A stretch of 37,841 nucleotides of DNA from an uncultured Acidobacteriia bacterium (GTDB taxonomy: Bacteria; Acidobacteriota; Terriglobia; Bryobacterales; Bryobacteraceae). The DNA lies in contig CAIRSA010000209.1 of assembly GCA_903881085.1 (NCBI GenBank), forward strand, positions 1 through 37,841, read 5' to 3'. Positions 23,312-32,505 of this stretch are shown piece after piece (position 1 is the stretch's first letter; the number at the start of each line of letters is the position of its first letter). Made by a program: the position numbers and the translations under genes. The notes beneath the pieces are model-generated. The model saw only the letters and a program-made list of their open reading frames with translations. It was not told the DNA's origin and made no database searches.

Positions 23312-25906
23312 TTAGCTCTCCTTGAGCAAGGCGGTTGCGCCGCTTGCCTCTGAGACCAGTGCTGAAGCGAGTCTGGCGATGGACTCCAGCATTGCATCCC
23401 GGTCGTGTTTTCCATGGCATTCCTGGAAGCCGGCCGTTCTCAGCTCACCAATCTGCACAGTCTCCTCGTTCTCAGACAATGCAATCACCGGTAATGACCG
23501 CCACTCGGCACACTTGCGGATTGCGGCTAAGAGGCCCGCACTGCTGGAAGGCGGCAGGTCAAGCGCGACCATCGCAACGTCCACGTGCTCCTGTTCAAGT
23601 ATCCGCAGGGCCTCCGCCTGATTGACTGCCTCCAGGACCCTATGGCCAGCCATTTCCAGGCCGCTTCGAATCAAGCCGCGCGAAAAGGCTGACGATTCCA
23701 CTACCAGAATCCTGCGCCCTGTTGAGATCTCGCCGGCACTCTGCATCCAAGTGTCGTTGGTGGATCGCAATACATAGTTCAAGTCCACAAAGTCAGTGAC
23801 CCGCTTCCCTATGACCGCAGATCCAAGCAGCCCCTTTCGGCTGGACTTCTGCCGTACCGTGACGGCCTCCTCCGCTACGTCCAGAATTTGATCGACAACG
23901 ATGCCCACACTTCGGTCCCCGTCATTAAACACCACCACTTGCAATGGGTCAGAGTCTAACTCTTCATCTTTGCAACCAGCTTCAAGCACCTCTTTCAGAG
24001 ACACCAATTGCAGGATGCGGTTCCGGTATTGCACTACGGTGCGGCCGCTGGCATGCTCTACCGACCCACTGGGAAACTCTTCCAACCTGGCCACCAGCGA
24101 CAAAGGAACAGCCAGACGATGGAACGATCCGGCGCGGAACAGCAGCAGGCGCTGCAGCTCCGGTCCTGTCTCCGTCTTCTTCCCGGACAAGGCACGGGAT
24201 TGATCGCGAGATTCAAGCAGAACTCCCGAGCGTTGGCCAATCCCAAGCACATCGAGAATAAGAGCCACGCGCCCATCGCCCATGATCGTGGCGCCGGCAT
24301 ACATGCTGAGCCCTTTCAATTGCTTGCTCAGCGGTTTGACGACAATCTCCTGGGTATCGGCGATGCCGTCCACCACCAGTCCGAACTGCCGGTCCTCTGC
24401 TTGCAGGACAACGATGTTGACAATATTTGTGGCAGGGCCACTCTCCAGACCGAGGACTTCATTCAGGTAGGCGATTGGCAGCAGACTGCCACGCCGTCTA
24501 TAAACCGGCGTTCCATGAATCGACTCGATTTGCGCACGGCCACCCTGGTCCTCCAGGCGGATCAACTCGACCAGGCTTACCTGCGGAATCACGAAACATT
24601 CCCCGCCTCCAGCTCCGCTGCGAGGGCCCGACCTCTTAATGCCGCTGGTGATTACAAGGCCGGGAATGATCGCCAAAGTAAGTGGAATCTTCAGCTTTAT
24701 TGTTGCGCCCTCGCCCAAACGGCTGACAATATCGACAACTCCGCCTATCTTTTCGATATGCGCTTTCACCACATCCATCCCCACGCCGCGGCCCGAAAGG
24801 TTTGTCACGATCGGAGCGGTAGAGAATCCAGGTTGGAATAGGAGGTTCATTACTTCGCGATCATTCAGCTTTTCGGCCTGCTCCAACCGCAGAAACCCCT
24901 TATCAACAGCCGATTGCCGCACCCGAGCGATATCAATGCCAGCGCCATCGTCTGAGATTTCGATATTCACCTGGCCACCTTCGTGGTAGGCACGCAGAGT
25001 GAGCTTTCCTTCAGCTGGCTTACCCAGTTTCACGCGTACCGCGGATGCCTCAATGCCGTGGTCGCACGAATTGCGTACCAGGTGCACAAGCGGGTCCTTG
25101 ATCGCTTCAATGATCGTTCGATCTAACTCGGTTCCCGCGCCATCCATCTCCAGCCGGATTTGCTTGCCCAACATGACTGCCATGTCGCGCACAACCCTGG
25201 GTAGTTTGTTCCACACCGTGCCGATTGGCTGCATACGCGTCTTCATGACGCCTTCCTGCAGTTCGGAAGTGATCAGGTTGAGCCTTTGCGAAGTCGCGTT
25301 CAGCGCAGGGTCCTCCCGCTCTGCATTGAATTGCAGAATCTGATTGCGGGTCAGCACCAACTCGCCAACCAAATCCATCAACTTGTCGAGCAACCCTACT
25401 CCCACTCGGATATTGGAGACGGAGGCCTCCGAAGATTTCGGCAATTCCCCATCGGCCCTTCTTTCCTCATTGGACTCGGTGGAATCGGCATCCGCGGCAG
25501 TTTTCGTTGTTTCGCAAATGCCATTGCAAATATTTTGCAGGCGTTTAATCAAGTCGGAGAACACCTCCGGACCTTCCTGGCCAGTCGCTTCAATTGCAGA
25601 TAATATCTTTCGAATGGCATCCATCGATTCCAGAATGATGGAGACCAATGGTCGATCGAGTTCCAGTTTGCCCGCGCGAAGCATGCTCAGTGCATTTTCG
25701 GCCTGATGCGCAACGCCTTCCAGTTTTGAAAAGGCAAGAAAACCACAGGTTCCCTTTATCGTATGAAACGTCCGGAAGACACTGGCCAATAGTGCCGAGT
25801 CCTTGGGGCGCTTTTCGAGCGCGACAATTTCCTGATCCAAACGCGAAAGGTTTTCGTGACTTTCAACAAGGAACTCACGAATCACATCCTGATCCTGCAT
25901 GCGCAT
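23312..25906 (-). CDS. cheA: Hybrid CheA histidine kinase with two CheW-like domains and degenerate receiver
   Basis: This protein is about 864 residues. P1 (Hpt) is at 5-105 with phospho-His48 in FRTFHTIKG. An acidic linker (130-165) replaces the usual P2 CheY-docking domain. The dimerisation helices are at about 165-225. The ATPase domain has LVHLVRNSCDHGIE, EISDDGAGID and SGRGVGMDVV. There are two successive CheW-like domains, one after KIPLTLAIIPGL and a second opening LQRLLLFRAGSFHRLAVPL. The C-terminal receiver (from about 730) has VVESS instead of an Asp pair and Ala near residue 781 where the phosphoacceptor should be. Start choice is open: TTG 25915, ATG 25906 or ATG 25900, the last with the best GGAG spacing. 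It phosphorylates CheY and CheB. Confidence 0.9.
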   Translation of the reverse strand: MRMQDQDVIREFLVESHENLSRLDQEIVALEKRPKDSALLASVFRTFHTIKGTCGFLAFSKLEGVAHQAENALSMLRAGKLELDRPLVSIILESMDAIRKILSAIEATGQEGPEVFSDLIKRLQNICNGICETTKTAADADSTESNEERRADGELPKSSEASVSNIRVGVGLLDKLMDLVGELVLTRNQILQFNAEREDPALNATSQRLNLITSELQEGVMKTRMQPIGTVWNKLPRVVRDMAVMLGKQIRLEMDGAGTELDRTIIEAIKDPLVHLVRNSCDHGIEASAVRVKLGKPAEGKLTLRAYHEGGQVNIEISDDGAGIDIARVRQSAVDKGFLRLEQAEKLNDREVMNLLFQPGFSTAPIVTNLSGRGVGMDVVKAHIEKIGGVVDIVSRLGEGATIKLKIPLTLAIIPGLVITSGIKRSGPRSGAGGGECFVIPQVSLVELIRLEDQGGRAQIESIHGTPVYRRRGSLLPIAYLNEVLGLESGPATNIVNIVVLQAEDRQFGLVVDGIADTQEIVVKPLSKQLKGLSMYAGATIMGDGRVALILDVLGIGQRSGVLLESRDQSRALSGKKTETGPELQRLLLFRAGSFHRLAVPLSLVARLEEFPSGSVEHASGRTVVQYRNRILQLVSLKEVLEAGCKDEELDSDPLQVVVFNDGDRSVGIVVDQILDVAEEAVTVRQKSSRKGLLGSAVIGKRVTDFVDLNYVLRSTNDTWMQSAGEISTGRRILVVESSAFSRGLIRSGLEMAGHRVLEAVNQAEALRILEQEHVDVAMVALDLPPSSSAGLLAAIRKCAEWRSLPVIALSENEETVQIGELRTAGFQECHGKHDRDAMLESIARLASALVSEASGATALLKES

Positions 25907-26262
25907 GTTCTCCAACTAAACAGATACGTATTGGGCGGGGAGCCGGCTTTACGCCATCTTCCAACTGTCCATGGAAGACCGGTGTATCTTCAGCCGCTAG
26001 TGATTTATCGGCTCAGAGTATAAAAGTCTGTACATTCTTTTGCGCTCTGGTGCTCTCAGATTATCCCTATAGCAAACGCAACGCCATGCGTATAACCACG
26101 CATGTCCATTGGCATTGGAGGTGCATGGTAATAGCCGAGGCCAGGCGAATGAACGCGGAATGCTGGGCGGCGAGTGTCCACGCAGCTTGCGTTTGCTGTT
26201 CACATCCCGTATCCTCAACCTTATCTCCGTTGGATAACTCTCAAGAAAAGGCGGTCTGTCCT
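25907..26262. promoter_or_regulatory. Divergent intergenic region of che operon and TonB receptor 2
   Basis: These 356 bp separate the cheA start (minus) from TonB receptor 2 (plus), so promoters for both must lie here or just inside. I see no convincing gene, although one frame stays open into the receptor gene. A perfect 7-bp inverted repeat CATGCGT-N6-ACGCATG occupies 26085-26104 near the middle. TATAAA-like and other AT-rich patches near 26020-26040 could be a -10, but no clear -35/-10 pair stands out. Confidence 0.5.
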
Positions 26263-29200
26263 ATGACGAAACTTGCTAGTTCTTTCCTGAGCTTTTCCCT
26301 GATCTGGAGTCTTACCGCGGTCCAGTCAGGACAAGCTCAAACCATTTTTGGATCGATTGTTGGCAATGTGCGGGATGCATCCGGCGCAATCATCGATGGA
26401 GCCAAAGTCACCCTAACCAATACTGAAACGACGCAATCGCGCGAGACCACGACGTCCGACGCCGGCAGCTATGAGTTTTCCACGATACCCACTGGCTCCT
26501 ACACTGTAAAGGTACTGAAGCAGGGCTTCAACCTGCATGTGCAGAATGGCGTTGTGGTAACAGCAAACAACACCGTGCGATTCGATGCCACGCTGAATCT
26601 GGGTACGGTCTCGGAATCGGTAAGCGTGAGCGCCGCGGCGGCGTTGCTGCAGACCGATCGAGCCGAAGTACGAAGCGATGTCACTTCGGAGCAACTAACC
26701 AATCTGCCGATGTCGATCGGACGCAACTATCAGACACTGTTCGTCACGCTGCCAGGGTTCGGCGGAATTATTGCCAGCAATAATTCAACTCCCTCCAACC
26801 CATCGAAGGCACTTGTGTTCAACGTCAACGGCGTCAGCTTCAACATCAACAACACGAAGATCGATGGCGCGCAATCCATCAATGTGTGGCTGCCGCACGA
26901 AAGCGCCTACGTGCCAACGCTGGAAGCCGTGGAAACAGTGAACGTGGTTACCAACAGTTTCGACGCCGAGACAGGACTGGCGGGCGGCGCGGCGATCTAC
27001 GTGCAGACCAAGAGCGGCACCAACGAACGGCATGGCACGGCATTCTGGAATCACGACAATCAACATATGAACGCGAGGCCGTTCTTCCTGCCGTATTCGC
27101 AATCGAAACCCAAGTTCGTGTATAACGATTTCGGCGGCGCCACCGGCGGGGCAATTATCAAAGAGAAGCTGTTCTACTTCGGCAGCTATGAAGGCACCAA
27201 CGATCGCGAGAGCGCCTTCCTGATCGCCACCGTGCCCAACGCCGCCATTAAGAGCGGCAACATGCAGGGCAGCGCCAGCCCTATCTACGATCCGGCGACA
27301 GGAGACACGACGGGAGCCAACCGCACGCCATTTCCAAACCAGACCGTTCCCGCGTCGCGCATGAGCCCGATCGCAACGAAGCTCGCAGGACTTACGCCGC
27401 TGCCTAATCTGCCAGGCAATCTGCTCACCGCAAACTACTACGGTGCCGCGCCTTTCATCTTCGACCGCAAGCGCGCCGATGCCAAGGTGAACTGGAATCC
27501 CAGCTCCAAGCTTTCCACGTTTGTCCGCTTCGGCTTCCTGCGCTACAACATGAGCAACCCGCCGGTCTTCGGCGATCTGGGCGGCACCCAGGTGGCGAGC
27601 TTCGGCGGCAATCCTGGCAAAGGCTGGGGCAATACGTTCAGCCTCACTGGAGCGGGCACGTACGTTTTCAGCCCGAGGTTTGTCATGGACGCCTATGTCG
27701 GCTGGACGCGGCTGGCAACCAACATTGAAACCGTCGGCCTGGATTCACAAGGCGGCAAGGACCTGGGAATTCCCGGCACCAACGGCCCGGCGCATTATCA
27801 GGGCGGCCTGCCAAGATTCGCCGTCAGCAGTTACGACGACATCGGCACGCCGGGCACCGTGTTGCCATACTACCGGCACGATCCGTCGACAAACTACGTA
27901 GTCAATTTCAGTATGCCGAAAGGCTCGCACGAGATCCGTTTCGGCGTGGACATTTCGCAACTGGCGATGAACCACATTCAGGCCGAGGGCGGTGTTGCCG
28001 CAGGCATGGGCGGCTTCATCTTTAGCGGCGGGCCAACAGCGCTGAACGGCGGGGCCGCATCAAACCAATTCAACAGTTACGCCGCATTTTTATTAGGGCT
28101 GGCGAACCAGGCGGGCAAGAATACCATCTATGCGCCAAGCGCCGACGGCTACATCACCACGCGTGCCTGGCGCTATGGTTTGTATCTGCGCGACCGGTGG
28201 AACGCCACGAGCAAGCTGACGGTTTCCTATGGCGTTCGTTGGGAATACTATCCGATGCCGACCCGCTCCGGCGAAGGTATTGGACTGTACGACCCCTCGA
28301 CCAACAACGTGAACATCTGCGGCTTCGGCTCTGTTCCTTCGGCGTGCGGCTTGAGTATGAGCAAAAAACAGTTCGGACCCAGGCTGGGGATCGCGTACCG
28401 CATCAACAATGGGTTTGTGATCAGGGCCGGATATGGCATCACCAACGATCCTTATTCACTGGACCGTCCGTTCAAGTACAACTACCCCACGCTGTTGCTG
28501 CAAACCAACGATCCCGCGAATTCCTTCCAGTGGGCAACCACCCTGGCGCAAGGTATCCCCACCGTCCAGCTTCCCGACTACGGCAACGGGAAGATTCCGC
28601 TGCCTCCTTCGTACGTCACAAACACGACGAACTTGAAGGGCTATCAGCGCGGCTACATACAATCGTGGAATTTCACGATTCAGAAAGAGCTCAAATACGG
28701 CTTTGTAGGTCAGGCCGGTTACGTGGCGACGCGCTCCACGGACATGGATAACGGCGTGGATATCAATGCCGGCCAGATCATGGGCGCGGGCACCGCTGGA
28801 CAGCCGCTATTCCCTCTCTACAAGCGCACGGCGTCAACCCTCTTCTATGAGCCGGTTGGCACGAATCAGTACAACTCGCTGCAGGCAAAACTGGAACGCC
28901 GCTTCGCAAATGGCTTTCAGCTTGGCTCCAGCTACACCTGGGCGAAGGCCGTGGGCTTTGCGCCGAATAACGACAGCACGCTCGCGGAGCCCGCGCCGGC
29001 CTATTGGGGCTTGAATCGCTCCGTGCTGCCCTATGACCGCACGCAAAACCTCTCCGTGCAGGGAGTTGCGGACCTGCCGTTCGGGCAGGGCAAGAAATAC
29101 CTGTCGCAGAGCAAGATCGGCACGGCCGTGCTGGGTGGATGGCGCGTGAGTGCCATTGCGTCGTTTATGACTGGGCTGCCGTTTTCCATCAGCGCCACAA

Positions 29201-29631
29201 ATTCGTTGAGTATGCCCGGCTCCACGCAGCGCGCGGACCAGGTGACGCCCGATGTGCAGATTCTGGGCAACGTGGGCTCAGGCACTTCGTACTTCGATCC
29301 GATGGCGTTCAAGTCCGTCACCGGTTTGCGCTTCGGCAACGCGGGTTTCAATTCCATGCGCGGGCCTGGCGTGGCCAATGGAGACTTCACCATCTCGCGC
29401 GACTTCCCAATTAAGGAGAAGTACAAACTGCAGTTCCGGTTCGAAGCGTTCAACTGGACCAACACGCCGCACTTTGCGATTCCCAGCGGCCGCAATGTTT
29501 CCAGCATGGTGCTGAATCCGGATGGTTCGATCAAGAGCCTGGGTGGATACTCGTCGATCACCGGCGTGCAGAATCTTGGGCGCGACTTCGATGAACGGCG
29601 CTTGCAGTTGGATTTGAAGTTCAGCTTCTGA
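26263..29631 (+). CDS. TonB-dependent receptor, Oar-like, with carboxypeptidase-regulatory domain
   Basis: From the ATG at 26263 this is a 1122-residue outer-membrane protein. That ATG opens a clean signal peptide ending SGQAQ; the frame upstream is open but not protein-like. Residues about 25-110 are the regulatory-like beta-sandwich (GSIVGNVRDASGAIIDGAKV, GSYEFSTIPTGSYTVKVLK). The plug contains LTNLPMSIGRNYQTL and VTNSFDAETGLAGGAAIYVQ. The barrel ends RLQLDLKFSF with a terminal Phe. It is a different paralogue from the receptor at 5.8-9.4 kb. The ligand is unknown; its convergent neighbour is a glycoside-hydrolase-like protein, so a glycan is plausible. A terminator-like hairpin lies 45 bp after the stop. 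Confidence 0.9.
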   Translation: MTKLASSFLSFSLIWSLTAVQSGQAQTIFGSIVGNVRDASGAIIDGAKVTLTNTETTQSRETTTSDAGSYEFSTIPTGSYTVKVLKQGFNLHVQNGVVVTANNTVRFDATLNLGTVSESVSVSAAAALLQTDRAEVRSDVTSEQLTNLPMSIGRNYQTLFVTLPGFGGIIASNNSTPSNPSKALVFNVNGVSFNINNTKIDGAQSINVWLPHESAYVPTLEAVETVNVVTNSFDAETGLAGGAAIYVQTKSGTNERHGTAFWNHDNQHMNARPFFLPYSQSKPKFVYNDFGGATGGAIIKEKLFYFGSYEGTNDRESAFLIATVPNAAIKSGNMQGSASPIYDPATGDTTGANRTPFPNQTVPASRMSPIATKLAGLTPLPNLPGNLLTANYYGAAPFIFDRKRADAKVNWNPSSKLSTFVRFGFLRYNMSNPPVFGDLGGTQVASFGGNPGKGWGNTFSLTGAGTYVFSPRFVMDAYVGWTRLATNIETVGLDSQGGKDLGIPGTNGPAHYQGGLPRFAVSSYDDIGTPGTVLPYYRHDPSTNYVVNFSMPKGSHEIRFGVDISQLAMNHIQAEGGVAAGMGGFIFSGGPTALNGGAASNQFNSYAAFLLGLANQAGKNTIYAPSADGYITTRAWRYGLYLRDRWNATSKLTVSYGVRWEYYPMPTRSGEGIGLYDPSTNNVNICGFGSVPSACGLSMSKKQFGPRLGIAYRINNGFVIRAGYGITNDPYSLDRPFKYNYPTLLLQTNDPANSFQWATTLAQGIPTVQLPDYGNGKIPLPPSYVTNTTNLKGYQRGYIQSWNFTIQKELKYGFVGQAGYVATRSTDMDNGVDINAGQIMGAGTAGQPLFPLYKRTASTLFYEPVGTNQYNSLQAKLERRFANGFQLGSSYTWAKAVGFAPNNDSTLAEPAPAYWGLNRSVLPYDRTQNLSVQGVADLPFGQGKKYLSQSKIGTAVLGGWRVSAIASFMTGLPFSISATNSLSMPGSTQRADQVTPDVQILGNVGSGTSYFDPMAFKSVTGLRFGNAGFNSMRGPGVANGDFTISRDFPIKEKYKLQFRFEAFNWTNTPHFAIPSGRNVSSMVLNPDGSIKSLGGYSSITGVQNLGRDFDERRLQLDLKFSF

Positions 29632-32290
29632 TCACGAAGTACGGCTGATTTGTCAGATCCTTGTTGAATCCGGGATAAATAAAGGCAGCACTTGGCGCTG
29701 CCTTTATTTCGAAATAATATTGCAGCGGATAGTTTGAATCCATGTATTTGGCAGGGATCGAAGTGCGATACAGGCTGGCCGATGCCTGCATTTCGACCGC
29801 TTCGTAACGTTCGGCCTGCGTCACGTGACGGTAGTAGAGGCGCACCGATGCGTTGCTCGGCCCCTGAATTTCAATCGGCAACGGCCGGCCGGGTTGGAAG
29901 CGCGCGGCTGGTTGGTGCTTACAAGCGGCCTGCTCGCGGCGGGGCCTGCTTGTGATCGACTGGATAGCCGTGCCGACTTTCGATGCTGAGATCGCCTCGG
30001 GCTTTGCCGATCCTCGCTTCTTTTCCATCTCCGCAATATCGGCATTGATCGCCGGCAGGCGGTCGGCCCAGTGTCCACGCAGCTGGGGATTCTCACCGAC
30101 AGTGATGTCGGGCAAATAGATCTTGCTGGCCAGTGTCGCAATCTCATTCCACGAGGCACGGGCGGTGCGATAGGCCTTGAGCGCCTGATCAAGCGCCGCC
30201 TCATTACCGGTGCGTTCGTAAATGCGGTACAGCGCTCCGCTGCGAAACTTGGCGCCAAAGAACCGGCCCAAGCCGATTTGCATTTTCACGTCGGCGTCGA
30301 GTCGGCGGAACTCCGGGCGCGTTTTGCCGGTAGCCAACGGCGTGGCTTTGGTCAGCGCGGCGGTGGCCTGCGCGGCGTAATCTTCAATCCATTGCGCTGC
30401 TTCGATCGGCGTATATTTTCCGCTCCGTTCGCCGCTCAGCAACTCATCTGCGTACTCATTGATCGCAAGGAAAAGCTGAGGGTCGAGCGGACTCACGTTT
30501 CCGAAGACGCGCGGCGTGGGCGTATCGCGATAAGGCCCGTATGCTTCCGGATCAACAATTGACTGGTTCAGATACAACTCTGGCCAGTAAGTATTGTTGC
30601 CGGCCGAGGCCGCATGGCTGGTCATGATGACCGGCAAGATGCGGCTTGCATTTGCTAACGCGGTTTCAATCGCTGGCGCACCCGGACCAAAATCCTTCTG
30701 AAGTAAACGGCGCCAGGCATCCGGGGCGGCCTCGGGATTGTACATCAGCCGCCCCCACACACGATGCGTGTAGAGATACTTCTGCCAGTCCCACCTCGGC
30801 TTCAGCGACGCATCCTTATATGCACAACGGTCGCCCGCGATCCCCGAACCGCGCCTGCCTTTGAACGATAGCGGCTCCATGATCTCCACGCCGGCGCTGC
30901 CGCAGAATTGAAACGCTCGCGAGTGCGCGGCCACAGTCAGTGGATCGCCGGAAAGCAGCAGTCGTTGCGTGCCCGGCCAGATGCGATGCAGTACGCCCCA
31001 CTGGCGGTCTTCACGCAGCAGATCGCCGTAACCGTAGCGCAGAAAGCTGCGCGAGCCGGCGCTGAACTTCATCAGGCCTGTGGCTGTGCGATCGGCCCGT
31101 GGCCGCTCCAATTCGCGTATATCGGCCTGATGGTAAGGCATGCCCAAATGCTCGGCCCAATATTTAGGTGAAATGTTCACGGGTTGTTTGGTAGCGACGG
31201 CCATCTTCATCATGGTCTCGTCCATGCCTTTGGCGTGCATGTCGATTTCAACGCGACGGCCGCAGGTCGCCACGCCATCGAAGACGGTCTTCCAGAAGTC
31301 GTAGCTGCCTTCTTCCACGCCGCTTTCGCCATGAACGCGGAACGTGACGCCGCTGATTTCCGGCACCGCATGCAGCAGCGCGCGCACGGCATCGCGGCAG
31401 TATGGCCCGTGATTTTCCTTGGTGATCCCTTCGATTGTGTAGTTCGGATTCGGACTGTTGATCCATTCGTAGCCATGCATCCACAGGCCCAGTTGGAACT
31501 CCATGCCGCGCGCAACTGTCTGCTTGGCGATGAAGCGCAGCATCTCCAGATTGTGGTCGCGCTCGCTGTCTGGCAGTTGTGGCGAGCGCACGTTGTAGCC
31601 AGGGACGGCCAACAAAAACGGATAGGAAAACAGGAAGTAACCGTCAGTCACCTGGCGAATAAAATCGTAGCCGATGCCCAGCGCCAGATTAAAACGGTTG
31701 AAGCGATTGGTCGCCAGCATGGTCAGGTACTGCGGCCACATTTCGCGATCGTTATACCAGGGCTTGTCTTCCACATCGCTAGTGAAGAGGCGGGTCAGGC
31801 TGCGGATTTTGTTGGCCGGACGCTCGACGAAAGCTTTCGGAACGCTCAGGCTGGAACCATGCTGAACGCGGTCAGCAAGCTCAAGCACGGAGAACACCAG
31901 GCCGCGAACGTCAAACCCGCAAGCCAGCACAACCGCCGTTCCTCCGACGTTGCCCGGAGCCAGCGCCAGCGCTTCAGCAACCGCGGGCGCGGCAACGCCC
32001 GCTGCCTTCAGAATCTGCTGCGCAATGGAGTTTGAAGCGCCAGCCGCAACGATGCATTGGTTTCCCGCGGCAACCTCGGCCACGCGCGCACATCGCTGCA
32101 CTGGTACTCCCGTGGTAGCAAGCGCCCGCTGGAGTTCCTCGACGGCCCATTGTGCCTGAGCGGAGGTGGCGATTCCATCGCCTGGGTCCATGACGATAGA
32201 GACACCTTTACCGGCCCCGTGGGCCGAAGCCGCTGTCAAGGATACAGACCCGGTCGCCTGCAAAAACTGGCGTCGATTGAATGAAGACAT
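29621..32290 (-). CDS. Tat-exported glycoside-hydrolase-like protein
   Basis: From the ATG at 32290 this is an 889-residue protein. That start gives a twin-arginine signal, SSFNRRQFLQATG, followed by a hydrophobic Ala/Ser stretch; the longer frame to 32383 would bury it. Residues about 30-150 resemble the alpha/beta domain found before the catalytic barrel in alpha-glucuronidases and hexosaminidases (AQWAVEELQRAL, DVRGLVFSVLELADRV). A barrel-like region of about 450 residues follows, with NRFNRFNLALGIGYDF and acidic strand ends such as FRVHGESGVEEG. A beta-sandwich closes the protein. It probably acts on an oligosaccharide outside the cytoplasm; the substrate and catalytic acids are not assignable by eye. 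It overlaps TonB receptor 2 by 11 bp tail to tail. Confidence 0.7.
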   Translation of the reverse strand: MSSFNRRQFLQATGSVSLTAASAHGAGKGVSIVMDPGDGIATSAQAQWAVEELQRALATTGVPVQRCARVAEVAAGNQCIVAAGASNSIAQQILKAAGVAAPAVAEALALAPGNVGGTAVVLACGFDVRGLVFSVLELADRVQHGSSLSVPKAFVERPANKIRSLTRLFTSDVEDKPWYNDREMWPQYLTMLATNRFNRFNLALGIGYDFIRQVTDGYFLFSYPFLLAVPGYNVRSPQLPDSERDHNLEMLRFIAKQTVARGMEFQLGLWMHGYEWINSPNPNYTIEGITKENHGPYCRDAVRALLHAVPEISGVTFRVHGESGVEEGSYDFWKTVFDGVATCGRRVEIDMHAKGMDETMMKMAVATKQPVNISPKYWAEHLGMPYHQADIRELERPRADRTATGLMKFSAGSRSFLRYGYGDLLREDRQWGVLHRIWPGTQRLLLSGDPLTVAAHSRAFQFCGSAGVEIMEPLSFKGRRGSGIAGDRCAYKDASLKPRWDWQKYLYTHRVWGRLMYNPEAAPDAWRRLLQKDFGPGAPAIETALANASRILPVIMTSHAASAGNNTYWPELYLNQSIVDPEAYGPYRDTPTPRVFGNVSPLDPQLFLAINEYADELLSGERSGKYTPIEAAQWIEDYAAQATAALTKATPLATGKTRPEFRRLDADVKMQIGLGRFFGAKFRSGALYRIYERTGNEAALDQALKAYRTARASWNEIATLASKIYLPDITVGENPQLRGHWADRLPAINADIAEMEKKRGSAKPEAISASKVGTAIQSITSRPRREQAACKHQPAARFQPGRPLPIEIQGPSNASVRLYYRHVTQAERYEAVEMQASASLYRTSIPAKYMDSNYPLQYYFEIKAAPSAAFIYPGFNKDLTNQPYFVIRS
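29677..29709. terminator. Bidirectional terminator-like hairpin inside the hydrolase 3' end
   Basis: AAATAAAGGCAGC and GCTGCCTTTATTT form a 13-bp perfect stem with a 7-nt loop and T-rich tails on both strands. It is well placed to end TonB receptor 2, 45 bp after that stop. It also lies within the minus-strand hydrolase gene, 56-88 nt before its stop codon. Confidence 0.75.
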
Positions 32291-32353
32291 AATCGCCCAA
32301 AGTATATCCCATGGCTGGCGGTGACAGTACGAGGGGGCGAACCTGTTAACCAC

Positions 32354-32374
32354 TTGGATAATACCTCTATCCAA
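32354..32374. promoter_or_regulatory. Inverted repeat between hydrolase and phosphatase genes
   Basis: TTGGATA and TATCCAA are separated by 7 nt in the 215-bp gap between two divergent genes (starts 32290 minus, 32506 plus). It is 64 bp from the hydrolase start, a position suited to an operator. No confident promoter hexamers were seen. Confidence 0.35.
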
Positions 32375-32505
32375 TCTGTACACGGCGCTTTCAACTTGAT
32401 GATGCTGCCAGATTGAAAACAGAGCGCTGGCTCGGCTGGCGCTCGAATTGCACTAACCACCAACGAGTCGTTTATGATTGACAGATACGATAGCGGGCGA
32501 GCCAG

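Noticed and set aside
31184..32035. 283-codon plus-strand frame
   Set aside because: It is antisense to the Tat-exported hydrolase, with low-complexity composition and no ribosome site.
32478..32483. TTGACA as a -35 box for the phosphatase gene
   Set aside because: A -10 at the usual spacing would fall at the start codon and no such hexamer is there.
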